Assembly (NCBI GenBank): GCA_016748015.1
Contig: JAAOMT010000405.1
Location: forward strand, 4,733-58,273
Length of the DNA: 53,541 bases
Direction of reading: 5' to 3'
Source of the DNA: Geosiphon pyriformis
Lineage: Eukaryota; Glomeromycota; Glomeromycetes; Archaeosporales; Geosiphonaceae
Shown: piece by piece, positions 32,890-43,544 of the stretch
Layout of the letters: every line of letters starts with the position of its first letter
How positions within the stretch are numbered: position 1 is the stretch's first letter
Made by a program: the position numbers and the translations under genes
Notes under the pieces: generated by a model
Told to the model about the DNA's origin: nothing
The model's input: the letters and a program-made list of their open reading frames with translations, nothing else
Database searches by the model: none

Positions 32890-33990
32890 TCCTTGTGTTG
32901 TTTAATAAATTTTTAAACAATTTTCATGTGCTGTTTTTTTTAGAATTCTGTTTTTCAATCATAACTTGTAAGATCCATTTTCCAAAATTTTGTGTATGTA
33001 AAATGGTCCATTCCATTTGGATTAAACTTTCTATTCAATTGTTTTTCACTTTGGTACAATGTAACAGTATTTTGTCTTCAATTTTGAATTCGACTGGTTT
33101 ATCTAGTAGTTAGTTATCATGCCTTTTTTTTGTGACTTTTGGATAATATTAACTGTTTTTCACCATTTGTTTTTTAGTATTTTTATTAAGTTATATGTTC
33201 TTCTTAATAATGTTTCTTAGAAATTGTCTTCTGTTATTGGTTCTATTGGATATGTATTGACTTTTATCTCAACTGATAATGTTGCTGTTCTATTATATAC
33301 TAATTCAAATGGTATTGCTTGTGTAGTATTTTGCTTTATTATATAATAAGCAAATAATACTGATAGTATAAATAAATCCCATTTGTTCTGATTTTTTTGG
33401 CTGATTTTGGCTATCACTTCACACAATGTTCTATTGAATCTTTTAACTAATTCATTGGTTTGTGAGTGATATGGTAATGATAATAGTCTTTTTATTTTGA
33501 ATCTTTGACTTAGTTCTGTTAATGTTCTATTCACAAAGTAAGTTTTTTGGTCAGATAATAATTCTTTTGAACATCTGTGTCAACAAATCAGATCTTGATG
33601 AACAAATTTGGCAATGGATTCTGCATCTACTTTTTGAATTGTTTTTGCTTCTGGCTATTTAATAAGATAATCTATGATTACTACAATATATCTGTTTTCT
33701 CTATTAGTTATTGTTAATGGTCTGACTAAGTCAATTCCAATACAATTGAATAGTTGTTCTACTTTAATTGGTCTTAATGGCTTGCTGAGTCTTGTTCCTC
33801 CTCTTTTCTAATAAGCATCACAATTTTGAACATATTAAATGATGTCTGGATACATTGATAGCCAATAGTATCTCTTTCTAGTTTTTTCTATAATTGTTTC
33901 TTTTTGAAAATGTTCTGCTGTTAAATCAGAGTACATGTTAAATAATATTGTTTCTTTTTCTGGTTCTGTGATTACTTTGGTTGATTAATC
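32890..33990 (-). pseudogene. Integrase of the minus-strand gypsy (broken)
   Basis: It would insert element cDNA into chromosomal DNA. The N-terminal zinc domain is degraded (SDLTAEHF, then YYWLSMYPDII, stop, YVQNCDAY with one Cys now Tyr). The core keeps all three acidic residues in GIDLV (near 33735), LLSDQK (near 33555) and NELVKRFNRTL (near 33440). An uninterrupted stretch runs 33534-33217. A GPF/Y module (KWNGPFYIHKILENGSYKL, near 33025-32970) ends the domain and is followed by TGA. Order and motifs match Ty3/gypsy integrases; a chromodomain is not recognisable. Confidence 0.82.
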
Positions 33991-34249
33991 TGAATTCTTT
34001 TTATTTTTTCGATAAAGTATATTTTGGTGAGTGATAAAATATTTGGACTGTTGTTTGATATGATTTTGTTCTTTTTGAAATAATTTTTTTTGAACCATTG
34101 AGTATTTATAAAATGTTGAAGTTGTTAATATTTTTGTGTATTCATCTTTTGTTATATTTTTGGGTTGAAATGTTTTTAGATTTGTCTTATTCGTAATAAA
34201 CCATCAGCATTTCCATTTTTTTTCCTTTTTTGTAGTGTACAGTATATTT

Positions 34250-35560
34250 AAATAGTAAAAGTTTTATTTTCTATTGAGCATGACAATCATCTTCAAATTT
34301 TTGCTTCTGGATTGAAGTCAATCTTTTATAATCAGTGTATATATTATATTTCTGGCTTAAGTATTTCTTCCATTTTATGATTGCCCAGTAAATAGCCAAG
34401 TGTTTTAGTGCTGGTGTTCCATAGTTTTTTTCTGCTAGACTCAAACTTTGGCTGGCATATGCTACTAGATATTCTCTTCCATCTGGTCTTTTCTACAATA
34501 ATACCACTTCTAATGCTTGATCTGATGCATTAGTGGTAATGATAAATAGTTTGTTGTAATTTAGATAAATCAGTACTGGAGCTTAAATGAGTTTTCTTCT
34601 TAATATGTCAAAAGTTTTTTGCTGGTTTTCCGTCTATTTATACTGAATATTCTTTGCTTAAAGCTGGTGTAATAGTTGAGCCAGTTTAGAAAAGTTTTTG
34701 ATAAAGTGGTAATAGTATCTAGCAAATTCCAAGAATGCTCATAGTTCGGTTAAATTAATTGGGACTAGAAAGTTCTTGACTATTTCTATCTTGTCTGAAT
34801 CTGTTTTGATGTTGTTTTTGTCTATAACATGTTCCAAAAATTTTAATTCTGTTTTGCCAAAGAAGCACTTGTTGGCATTTAACTTCAGTCTGGCTCTTTT
34901 CAATCTTTCAAACACTTGTTAGAAATAGTGTAAATGATCATTAAATGTCTTAGAAAACATAATAGTTATCTAAGTACACAACTACTGATTTTTATAGTAG
35001 TCTGGTGTAAACAATTTCTATTAGCTGTTAAAATGTGGCTGGTACATTTATCAAGCCAAATGGCATTACTTCAAATTCGAAATTCTCTTTTTTAGTTGTG
35101 AATACAGTCTTTTTTTTGTTGGCTAAATTCATGGCTACTTGCCAGTAATCACTATCTAAGTCCAGTATTGAGAACTATTTCTTTTCTTCAAAAGCATTGA
35201 ATAGCTTTTGGATCTGTAAAGTTAGGTAGCTATCTCTATGAATTATACTATTGAGTTTTTTGTAATCCACATAAAAACAGATCTTTCCATTTTTTTTATG
35301 GACTTGTACTACTGGTAATGAATTAACCTGTTGTTTAACATCTGATTGATTTCTTGATGAATAATTTCATGGCTGGCTGGTGGTATTCAGTATGCTCTTT
35401 GCTTAATTGACATTGTATTTTCAGTTTTAATCTGATATTGAATTATGTTAGTTCTGCCAAATTTATTTTTACTGGCAAAAATGTCATTAAAGTTGTTGAG
35501 TAATATCTTGAGCTGCATACGTTAGAGTGAATCTCAATTTCCCAAGTTTATCTGTTCTAA
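34250..35560 (-). pseudogene. Reverse transcriptase and RNase H of the minus-strand gypsy
   Basis: RT begins near FNDIFASKNKFGRT (35500-35455). It contains VVQVHKKNGKICFYVDYKK (near 35320-35265) and the catalytic YLDD read as YLDN with a nearby frameshift (near 34970). The palm and thumb run on to ARLKLNANKCFFGKTELKFL (34895-34840). RNase H follows (34560-34290): TTNASDQALEVVL, in which the first catalytic Asp (usually TDAS) is Asn, then YLVAYASQSLSLAEKNYG and YTDYKRLTSIQ. Numerous TAA/TAG codons interrupt it. The assignment to Ty3/gypsy is based on these motifs and on the RT, RNase H, integrase order. Confidence 0.82.
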
Positions 35561-35984
35561 TTGTTCTGGTTGGAGCAGATAACATTCCCTTTATCCATAT
35601 ATCATTTGTGATATAATGTCTACATATCCACATAATTGTGAAAAATCTGAAATAATGTTTGATAATTCGTCTTCAACTTTAATGCTTAAGTATTCAATAG
35701 TAGTTCCTTTTGGTATTTTAATGACATTTTCAGTTGTGTTGTATATGGGAATTTTGATGTGTTTTAGGCTTTTGACTAGTATGTAAAGATTGGTAAATCC
35801 AATCTTTTTTGATTCACAGATTGTGACTTTTGCTTCAAATATTTGAGCCTAATTTTTTACTTTCTTTTCTACAACTACTATGTACTGGCCATATGGTGGA
35901 ATGGAGATTGGTTGACAAGTGAAGATAATTTCTCCCTTGTCAATAATCTTTTCTTTTGCCATATTGACTGGTACATCTACTCTA

Positions 35985-36420
35985 TTCATAAATTTGAATC
36001 CATTAATTCTTCTAGCTGTAATTCCTAATTTTTCTCTATTTCTTACTAATACTAGCTAAGCTATTTTAACCAGAAACAGGAATATTGCCTCTGCTATTTT
36101 TTTGTTTGGCTATAATATAGGCCTTTTTTGAGTCATTTTGTAGCATTGCAATGATATTTTCTATATATTTCACATGATTTATTTATTTTTTATGTTAATC
36201 TTTTTTTTCACTAAACTACTTCTAGATACTAACTGAACTATTGTTGTTGTTGAGATTTTCAGTGCTACTTTAAAATCAATACATGTGTGCAAATATGGTT
36301 TTAATTTGATGGCTTCTTTTCCTGGATATCTTAGGTCAAACTCTACATCAGTATTATGTGCATGTTTTGGCATAATACCCTCATTATTGTCACTGAACCA
36401 TTTTAGTTCCTGCTTCTTAG
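35985..36420 (-). pseudogene. dUTPase domain within gypsy Gag-Pol
   Basis: Trimeric dUTPases hydrolyse dUTP to dUMP and keep uracil out of newly made DNA. Here a domain between protease and RT shows motif 1 (VEFDLRYPGKEAIKL), motif 2 (VSRSSLVKKKI, near 36210), a decayed motif 3 (HVKYIENI where GIIDAGYxGNI is expected; catalytic Asp lost), a hydrophobic IIAMLQND stretch, EAIFLFLV, and motif 5 (ARRINGFKFMNRVD, near 36000, related to RGxxGFGSTGR). Two compensating frameshifts and several stops lie around motif 3 (36180-36070). The flanking Asn-rich linker (36580-36440) joins it to upstream Gag-Pol in the same frame. The identity rests on motif order; the copy is dead. Confidence 0.78.
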
Positions 36421-36599
36421 AAAAGTTAGGGAGTGCAATGTATTGTTCTGGGTTTGAATTGGAGTTCAAATTATTGTTATTATTATTGTTATTTTGAATA
36501 GAGCTAAAATCATTGTTTTTGTTATTATTGTTGTCAGAGTTTGAATCGAGCTTAAATGATGATTTTGATTCTGATGTGCAGTTGTTGATTGATTTTTCT

Positions 36600-37275
36600 T
36601 CTTCTAGAATCTTGTAGATTATGTATGATGGTAAGTTGTAAATGAGGTCACACTCATTACAATATTAAAAGTTACAGGAAATTAAACAGTGGTCACATAA
36701 TTAGGTGTTTATTTTTTCAAACTGTTGCTCTTGTTCCTCTTGAATGGGTACTAAATTTTAGTAGTGTTCATAAAATTCTTCTGGGTCTGTCTCAATATCT
36801 AGAAATGCATCAGGATTGAGAATAAAAATGACTTTAACTGGTTCAGGTGAATTGTTCTTTATTTTTAAGATCTTTCTAAGTGAAGCACCTTCTATTTTGG
36901 TGTTAGTCATTCTTCAAATCTCGTTTTTGTCATGTGGGTAATCATCTAAGTGAGAAATCACTTGATGCCAGGCTACAGTTATTGGAATTCCACAACTTAT
37001 CTAGTTATTAATAAGAATTATGTATTAACACAATGCATTACAGGTTTCTCTTTGACCAGAAATGTTATTTCACATCCTTTTATCAAGCAGTTGTTTGTCA
37101 CAAGTGAGACATAATTCATTGTCCCACTTGCCTTGGCATTTTGGGTAGCTGTAGCATTCACAGTAATATGGTTTGCAATAATAATGGATTTGTGTTCAGT
37201 AGTTTTTGTCAGATACAATCTATGCTTTTATAAAAGACAGCTTTTTCTTACAGTCTATGCATTTGAATAATATGT
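36600..37275 (-). pseudogene. Cys-rich (zinc-ribbon-like) segment of Gag-Pol
   Basis: In the same frame as protease and dUTPase lie clustered Cys pairs: KCIDCKKKLS (near 37265), YYCKPYYCECYSYPKC (near 37175-37130), LCLTCDKQLL (near 37100), TCNALC (near 37030), then LCDHC and YCNECDLIYN (36700-36640). This spacing suggests two or more zinc-binding modules. The segment is basic and Lys-rich upstream (37438-37275), with several transitional stops. I do not recognise a named domain. It could bind nucleic acid or structure the polyprotein. Confidence 0.6.
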
Positions 37276-37639
37276 GCAATGGCTTTTTTATGGTTTTGTG
37301 TAAATATGTTTTTTCCCAGCCACTCATTATTTTCTTTGTGGCCATGGTTTCTTTGAGTTTGTCTTCTTCTTTGTCTTTTCTCTTTTCATCCCAAGTTAGA
37401 ATTAGTGGTAGTTCATTGTGATTATTGTTGGCCCACAAAACTTGATAGACTTCTCAAGTAGATTTATTTTCTTTTTCTTCTAGTTTGATCAATGGTTGCT
37501 TTCTGTAAAAGGTTTTAAAGTAACCACAGGTGGCAGATATATGAGTATGTTGTCCATCAAAATTCAACTGAAGCTCTTGCATGTTCCAATTAAAAATGGC
37601 ATTAGTTTTGGACAGCCAATTATTACCAACAAAAGCTTA

Positions 37640-38000
37640 GTACTAGGTGGCTTCTATGACTAATACCTTGATGAGTATGGTGATGTTATTGACTTCAAAT
37701 GAGAAGTCATCAATTTTGTCAATTGGAGTTCTTATTGCTCTATTAGTAGTAATAATTCTAGCACTGGTAGCGCAATCAACTTGGCAATTTAATTGGTTCA
37801 TGAATTGTTGAGTTATAATGCTGCCTACTAATCCACTATCAAGGATGAGTTTGATAGATTGGCCATCAACTTTGGCATTGGTATACATGGCTGTAATTGG
37901 TTTGGTGTCAAGAATGGCTCCACTAAATAATGGCACAGTTGTGGTTTTTTCAAGTTTAAAAGAGAATATGGTGGCTAGTAATTCATTTTCAGTGCTGGCA
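37640..38000 (-). pseudogene. Retropepsin-like aspartic protease of Gag-Pol
   Basis: An uninterrupted stretch (37936-37643) contains the active-site motif LILDSGLVGSIIT, where retropepsins usually have D-S/T-G-A, then FMNQLNCQVD and hydrophobic strands (VNNITILIKVLVIEA). The Asp of DSG is kept. A TAG at 37640-37642 stops it, and the frame continues into YQAFVGNNWLSKTNAIFNW, the usual C-terminal part of gypsy proteases. The upstream spacer SNILPAASTENELLATIFSF is in frame with Gag. It should process the polyprotein. Confidence 0.78.
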
Positions 38001-38079
38001 GCTGGTAGGATGTTGCTAGTAAGTGGCTTTTAGTTGGTTTTCACATTACTAGATAAGGTGTTTTCTGGAGTAACCAGGA

Positions 38080-40174
38080 AATTTAAATAGTTCTAAAAGC
38101 TTGGGTTTTGGGTATACCCAGTTTCTAAATTCTACTGGCACAACTCTAATGGTTGATTTGATAAACTGAGAATTAGTTGATAAACAACCATCACTAATCT
38201 CTAGTTTTGTTGAACAATTCTCAGTCTTTGGTTTCTGAATGACATCTGAGTTGAATTTTGTGACAGAGTTTGAATTTGTTAAGGTTGATATATTACTTGC
38301 AGCTGTGGTTGGTAAATAACTAGTGCTGAGATTTAATAAATTGGGGTTTGGTAGATTGATTGCTGTGCTACTTGGGTGTAATGTGGTTGATAGTAATCTT
38401 GATTTGGATAGTGGTTCAGAGTTTGAAATCTGTGATTGGGATTTCAATATTGATTCTCCGATCATAGATTATTGCTATAAACTTGGCAGCTAGCTCTGAT
38501 GTAGCCTTGTTTACCACAATTGTAACAAACACACATCTCTGGTTGTCACAATTGATTGGTTGATAAGGATGGGCATGTCTAATTTTGGAAACAATTTAAG
38601 TTTCTTGTATTATTATGCCATTGTAGAAATTGATAAATTGTTTAATTGTTAGCTAAGTATTTCTTAATTTTCTGGTTGATGGAATCACTGAATTGTTTCA
38701 ATTTGAAGTTCAAGTCAGATAATCTATTCATTATTAGATTGATGGCTTAAGCATGGTTGGCTTTGAGTTTAGCTGCTTTAAAATCTCTGGCTTAAATAAT
38801 TGCTGCTTGAAAGTTGGCTGAATGTAATAGATATATTTATTGCAGAATACTGCTGTGTAATCTACAGATGAATTGATTTAAAATTTGGACTATGGTAAAA
38901 TAATCAGTGTTGATAACTTGGATTTGGTACAAGTTTTGGTGAAAATATTCTAAGTAAGTAGTAACTGCTTTAGTTTTTTCTTGTTTGATGGTGGTGAAGG
39001 TATTGGCTAAGCAATTAATACTATTATTGTTGCTAAAATATCTCAAGAATTCAACTTTGAATGTATTGAAATCTTGAGGTTTGTTGGCCAAGCTTTGATA
39101 TCACAAATTAGCAGTATTTTGAAGGAAGTATAAGATGGCTTGAAGTGCTCTGACATTGTTTCATCTATTGGCTGCAATGGCTTTTTCCATATTGTTCAGC
39201 CACACTTGTGCATTATCCTCTTTGCCAGTAAAATTTTTAATTTTGGCGATTGGTACATATGTCATTTATTGTGGCAGTTGTTGAAGTAGTTGTTGTGATT
39301 GTCATCAAGATGGTACTTGCAGCTGTTAAATTGGTTTAGCAATCAGTTCAACTGGTGGCTAATTGATCACAATTACTGGAGATAAGTGTTGCTGGTTAAT
39401 AATGTCATAATTTGGATTGTTCTGATTTTTCAGAGTTTGAATATTAGGGTTTTCAACTTTTGGGTTTTCTATAATTGGGTTCTGGTAATTGAATTCTTAA
39501 TTGTTGTTTTCTTTTTTTTCTGATTCTGTTATTTTTCAAAGACTTGTGGTTCCGAAATTTGGTAGAAATAGTGGTAATTGAAATCCTAATGGTATCAGTA
39601 ATTGCGATTTAAATCCTTCAAAATATTTGCCATAAGTTCCTAATAAGTTGGCTTTTGATTGTTTACTTTGAAATAGTATTCATGCTAATGGTGTTTTCAT
39701 GTTTGATGTGAATGTGCCTGCTGATGAAATGTTGATGGCACTTCCAGGTATATAATGATATGATTAATAGGTTGGTGATTCAACTCTTGTTTTTTTCTAA
39801 GTAGATGGTTGTATTTTCTGAGGTGTTACTGCTGGTGTCTGTAGTTTTTCTTTATTTTTGGTTGTGTAAGTAATGGAATATTTTTGTTGAGTGTGATGTT
39901 CAATTTCTCTATTTATTTCAGTGAAGATTGCTGTGAAATTATGATTTGTTGGTAGACTGGTGTTTTGAATTAGTTTGTTGTAAAAATTTCCTCTTGCCAA
40001 ATCAATTTCTACTGATACTTCTAACAAATATGAGATTCTCTCATTAACATAAAAGTTGAAGGCAGATTCTGCTGATAGGTAATTGTTGGTTAATTCCAAG
40101 TTTTGACAATAATACTGAAATAAGAATTTGGAAAATCTTAAATGGTTTGTTTTTATTCTTTCTGATTCTGCCAC
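38080..40174 (-). pseudogene. Gag of the minus-strand gypsy, with CCHC knuckle
   Basis: The start is near the ATG at 40174 (MAESERIKTNHLRFSKF), about 60 nt downstream of the 5' LTR and primer-binding region. An uninterrupted 125 codons are followed by a Gln/Pro/Asn-rich region with stops. The capsid-like part (39290-38837) includes IKNFTGKEDNAQVWLNNMEK and YFSNNNSINCLANTF. A nucleocapsid knuckle, CYNCGKQGYIRASC (near 38486-38530), has Tyr where the zinc-binding His is expected (CAC to TAC). Downstream is a Gln/Pro-rich spacer to the protease. The open frame at 38049-38465 is offset and probably a shadow. Confidence 0.8.
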
Positions 40175-40205
40175 TTTTGGATTGTTGTTTGTTGGTGCTG
40201 GTTCT

Positions 40206-40237
40206 CTGTAGAATTATATCTTACAGAGAGCATCAAA
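40206..40237 (-). promoter_or_regulatory. Putative primer-binding region next to the 5' LTR
   Basis: In element orientation the LTR ends in TTATAACA and is followed by TTTGATGCTCTCTGTAAG. A similar TTTGGTGCTCTACTTTAG follows the shortened LTR at 31773. This is the position of a tRNA primer site. The matching tRNA was not identified. Confidence 0.4.
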
Positions 40238-41180
40238 TGTTATAAGTAATTATTTGGAATCTTAAATCAAATAACAAATCTGTAACTTGGTGTTTAATTA
40301 ATAATACAATTGGTAATATCTGAAGGTTTTTTTATCTGAAGGTTTTGTTTGAGTTTTTTATATAATAAACAGAGATTCTTGTGTTATTTTATCTATAGCT
40401 TCTCAGAATCACAATTCCATCAAATTTTTTTTCAGCTTAGTGGCCAGCAATTTTCTGGTAAGCAATCTGTAATTCTTATGCATTCTACCCATTTGCAAGG
40501 GTTTTTTACCAGGCAATTCTTGATGTCAATAACTCAGTGCTTAATCTTTAAAAAATTTAGTAAACCATAAACAAAAAAAATCAAAAAATAAAAGAAGATA
40601 AAATAAAGAAAATTAAGCCAAGGCAAGGTAGTATTTTATTAATAGCTGTGATCAAGAGCTATTGTTCTTATGAGGTTTTAAGTATTAATTACTATCAACA
40701 TTTTGAGTTGATAGTGAGCAATTGGATTTAAGATGCTAAATAAGTATATTTATTGATATTTGAAATGATATAGTTTCTAACTAAAAAATAATAACTAATA
40801 AATTTTTGTTAGAGGATTCTGTCTTTTCTGCCTTTAATACTATTGCTATATATACATATTTTCTAGTTTACAGGATTGTTTTGGATTGTCTGTTCTCACT
40901 AGCTATTGCTTTTCTTATGTTATAACTATTTATCTTATATTATAACATGTTATCTAATGTTATTACACATTACTTTGTGTTATCTTATATTATAGCATGT
41001 TATACTATATTATAATATGTTATTCTGTGTTATCCTGTGTTATAATACGTTATTCTATATTATAACACATTATTCAATATTATTGCACATTATTCTGTGT
41101 TTTTTTATGTTTCATTATGTTTTTCTTTAAGTCACATTTTTTTCTTCTTTCTTTAATAGGCTTTCTTTCTTCAAGTAACA
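40238..41180 (-). mobile_element. 5' LTR of the minus-strand gypsy element
   Basis: In element orientation it runs from TGTTACTTGAAGAAAG (41180 side) to TTATAACA (40238), i.e. TG...CA ends, about 940 bp. The inner 620 bp align with the LTR at 25645-26282, and the outer 120 bp align with 31800-31930. A variable tandem repeat (40920-41100) lies between them. Confidence 0.75.
40920..41100. repeat. 20-bp tandem repeat of the LTR (TTATTCTRTRTTATAACAC type)
   Basis: About nine imperfect units lie in tandem, each containing a TTAT...TATAACA/TATTACA core, with occasional half-units. The 3' LTR of the same element has only about 1.5 units (31800-31830). Confidence 0.75.
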
Positions 41181-41596
41181 ATAAGCTTTAAATATCTATT
41201 AAATAAATTAACCAAATTTAAATCCAAACAAAACTTGAAGCTTACATTTTTTTTAGAACTATTTTTATTGAAATTTTCTTTTAAAACTATAAAAGTATTA
41301 AAATTAACTAACTTGACAATAAAATAAGTGATCATTAATGTCTGTTAAACTTATTCTTAGTAAAAGCATAAGTATATAAACCCAAAAATACAACTAAAAG
41401 CTTATTTTTAAACAAAAAATAGATTAAAATTACTTTATCTAAAATTTCACTAATTTTTGAAACATAATAAGCTAAAAAATTATTTATAATAACTGTTATA
41501 TCAGCACTAAAAAATTTTTTATCTAATTTAGAGATAAAAATTCAAACTTTATTAAATTTATTTATAATTTATTTAATTTTTATAATAATAAAAATC
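41181..41596. other. AT-rich flank between gypsy element and LINE-E
   Basis: No gene or repeat is recognised. Its end (TAATAATAAAAATC at 41583-41596) recurs at 48359-48372 as a probable target-site duplication of LINE-E. Confidence 0.6.
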
Positions 41597-41603
41597 TGCT
41601 AAA

Positions 41604-41675
41604 AAAAAACTTCTTTCTCTTTTTCGTCTAAAAAACCCAAAAAAAAGTCTATAGTTTTTTCGAAAGAAGTTTTTT
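41604..41675 (+). other. 5' terminal hairpin of LINE-E
   Basis: AAAAAACTTCTTTC (41604-41617) and GAAAGAAGTTTTTT (41662-41675) form a perfect 14-bp stem with a 44-nt loop, the same geometry as LINE-A. Confidence 0.7.
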
Positions 41676-43544
41676 ATCATTCAGTATGATAAAGCAAAAC
41701 CATTCTTCGATTACAAGGCCACTGTTGGCTCTGTTATTGCTGTCATAAAGAAGACCATTAAAGCTTCTGATTCTGAGGGTGGTTTCAAGACTGTTGCATC
41801 AAGGAAGAAGAAAAAGAGAGGTGTATTGAAAGAGAGTATTGTTAATAAAAGAGTTGCTGCCAAAGTTCTTGGTGCTCATTCATGGAGTTCTGAGACTGGT
41901 AACACTATGGAATCTGAGAGTATTGACATGGAAGAAGAATTCTTGGTTGAAGAGACCAGTGTAGACTATGATAATAATGGTACTTTCGTGGGTAGGGATC
42001 CTGATCAAACACCAAAGGGTTTGCATGTGAAGACCAAGAAAGTATTAGGGAAGCCATTGGGTGTGATTGATTATAATACTGTCGATGCAGAAGATGATGT
42101 GTTAGATGACTCTCTTCTTCTTCCACCTCCTCCTCTGGTCAAGCCATCTGTTCAAGTGTCTGTTCACAAATCCTTTGCTTTAGATATTGATCTGGTAGCT
42201 GTGGCTGGAAAATCCTTTCAGAAAAAAGTCAATTTTGTCAGAAAAATCTTTTCAGATGTAAATAGTTTTGGGGGGGCCTCTACCCCCTCAAAATTTGGTG
42301 GAATCATCCGGGCATCTTTCACTTCTGAAAAGACAATGATGGCTGCTGCACAGTTGGCAAATGATCGTGGTGTTGTGATAAACACTGATCTTAAGTGCCC
42401 CATCAACAATCATACGAATCAGGCAATTGTGTTGAAAGAAATTCCTGTGGAAACTTCTATTGAGGCAGTGCGTGCAGCCATTTTTGGATTTGGGTTTATT
42501 AAGTTGATCAAGATGCAGTTGGTGGGTCTATGGCAAAAAGTGATCGTCAAATTGGAGGATCAGATTCAGACTAATTTCTTGACAGCTGAGTGGTTCATCC
42601 TTATTAGAAAAGATGTGGTGCATGTGGCCTGGGCCGATATTGACAAACAAACATGGAATGCCAGAGATGAGTTTAGGGCTTTGCTTTATATGCTCCCCAT
42701 GGGCACCAACGCTCATGATCTTTGGAACTTTATTGGTTTAGTCAATGGGAAAACATGTGTTATTGAACGCAGTTCTGTCAGTTATGTCCGAGCACGCTGT
42801 GCCACTGTGTGCTTTGATTCTGAGAGTAGCCTTATTTGGGCAATGGCAAACACTCCTGTTATAAAAGGTGTTGGTTTCTGATGGTCTCGTTTAACTGCTG
42901 CATGGTGTTCAATTTGCACAACTTTCAGTCATACTTCTCTCGTTTGTCGTACTGCTGGTGTGTCCTCAAGTCCTAGGAGCAAGAGAGCTCCTCTCTCAGC
43001 TCAGGATCAGTTCCGTCTGGTAAAGATATATGAAAAAAAATCTGCCCCTGTTTCTTGTTCCTTGGCTTTCGGTGGAAAAACTTGGGCCTCCGTGGTTGGT
43101 AAACCACTCTCAATAGTGTCTTTTGGTGGTTCAGCTCAATCTGGTTCCATATCTTATGGTAAATTTCTCCCGACTGTTAATGGTGAATTGGAAGACCATT
43201 TGAAGAATATTGAAAGCAGTTTTGTCAGCCTCGCAGGACAAATTGGTGAGTTGGCTAAGAGGTTGAACTCATTTGTGCTGGCAGTTTTCCAGTCTAGTCC
43301 TGGATGTTAGCTGCTGGTGACCTCCCCATCGCAGAATCAAAGGGAGAATATAGTAATGGAAGTGAGTTTGGGTGATGCTACTAGTGACAAGACTGCTGCT
43401 GTTCCTGGTTCAACTGCCTCACCTGAAGTTGTAAAATTGGAAAACATATTGAAAGGTCTCTTTGCTTCAGTTATGAGCCTATCAGTGCACTTGGATGGTT
43501 TGGCTTTAGCAGATGGTGCTCTTCCTCTACTTTTTTCTCAATGA
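41676..43544 (+). pseudogene. LINE-E ORF1: Gag-like RNA-binding protein (two stops)
   Basis: The frame is open from the 3' arm of the hairpin (IIQYDKAKPFFDYKATVGS). I find no ATG at the expected start, which may have mutated. A basic stretch (SRKKKKRGVLKE) and an acidic, Pro-rich linker (LLLPPPPLVKP) are followed by the RRM-like domain (IVLKEIPVETSIE to LVGLWQKVIVKL) and a CCHC knuckle (CSICTTFSHTSLVC, near 42905-42950) that keeps all ligands. TGA at 42879-42881 and TAG at 43308-43310 (CAG in LINE-A) interrupt it. A coiled-coil-like tail (SLAGQIGELAKRLNSFVL) leads to the ATGA overlap at 43541-43544. Confidence 0.9.

Larger units (their letters stand above)
31773..41180 (-). mobile_element. 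Ty3/gypsy retrotransposon with dUTPase, minus strand
   Basis: This is a nearly complete element read right to left: 5' LTR (41180-40238), primer-binding region, Gag, protease, Cys-rich segment, dUTPase, RT, RNase H, integrase, an extra ORF (32728-31940), a purine-rich tract and a shortened 3' LTR (about 31930-31773). Gag through dUTPase lie almost wholly in one frame, so a single Gag-Pol polyprotein is likely. Many TAA/TAG/TGA codons and several frameshifts make it non-functional. Confidence 0.88.

Noticed and set aside
38049-38465. 138-codon minus-strand frame between Gag and protease
   Set aside because: It is offset from the frame that carries the CCHC knuckle and the protease. The in-frame reading gives a Gln/Pro-rich linker with transitional stops, typical of Gag-Pol spacers.
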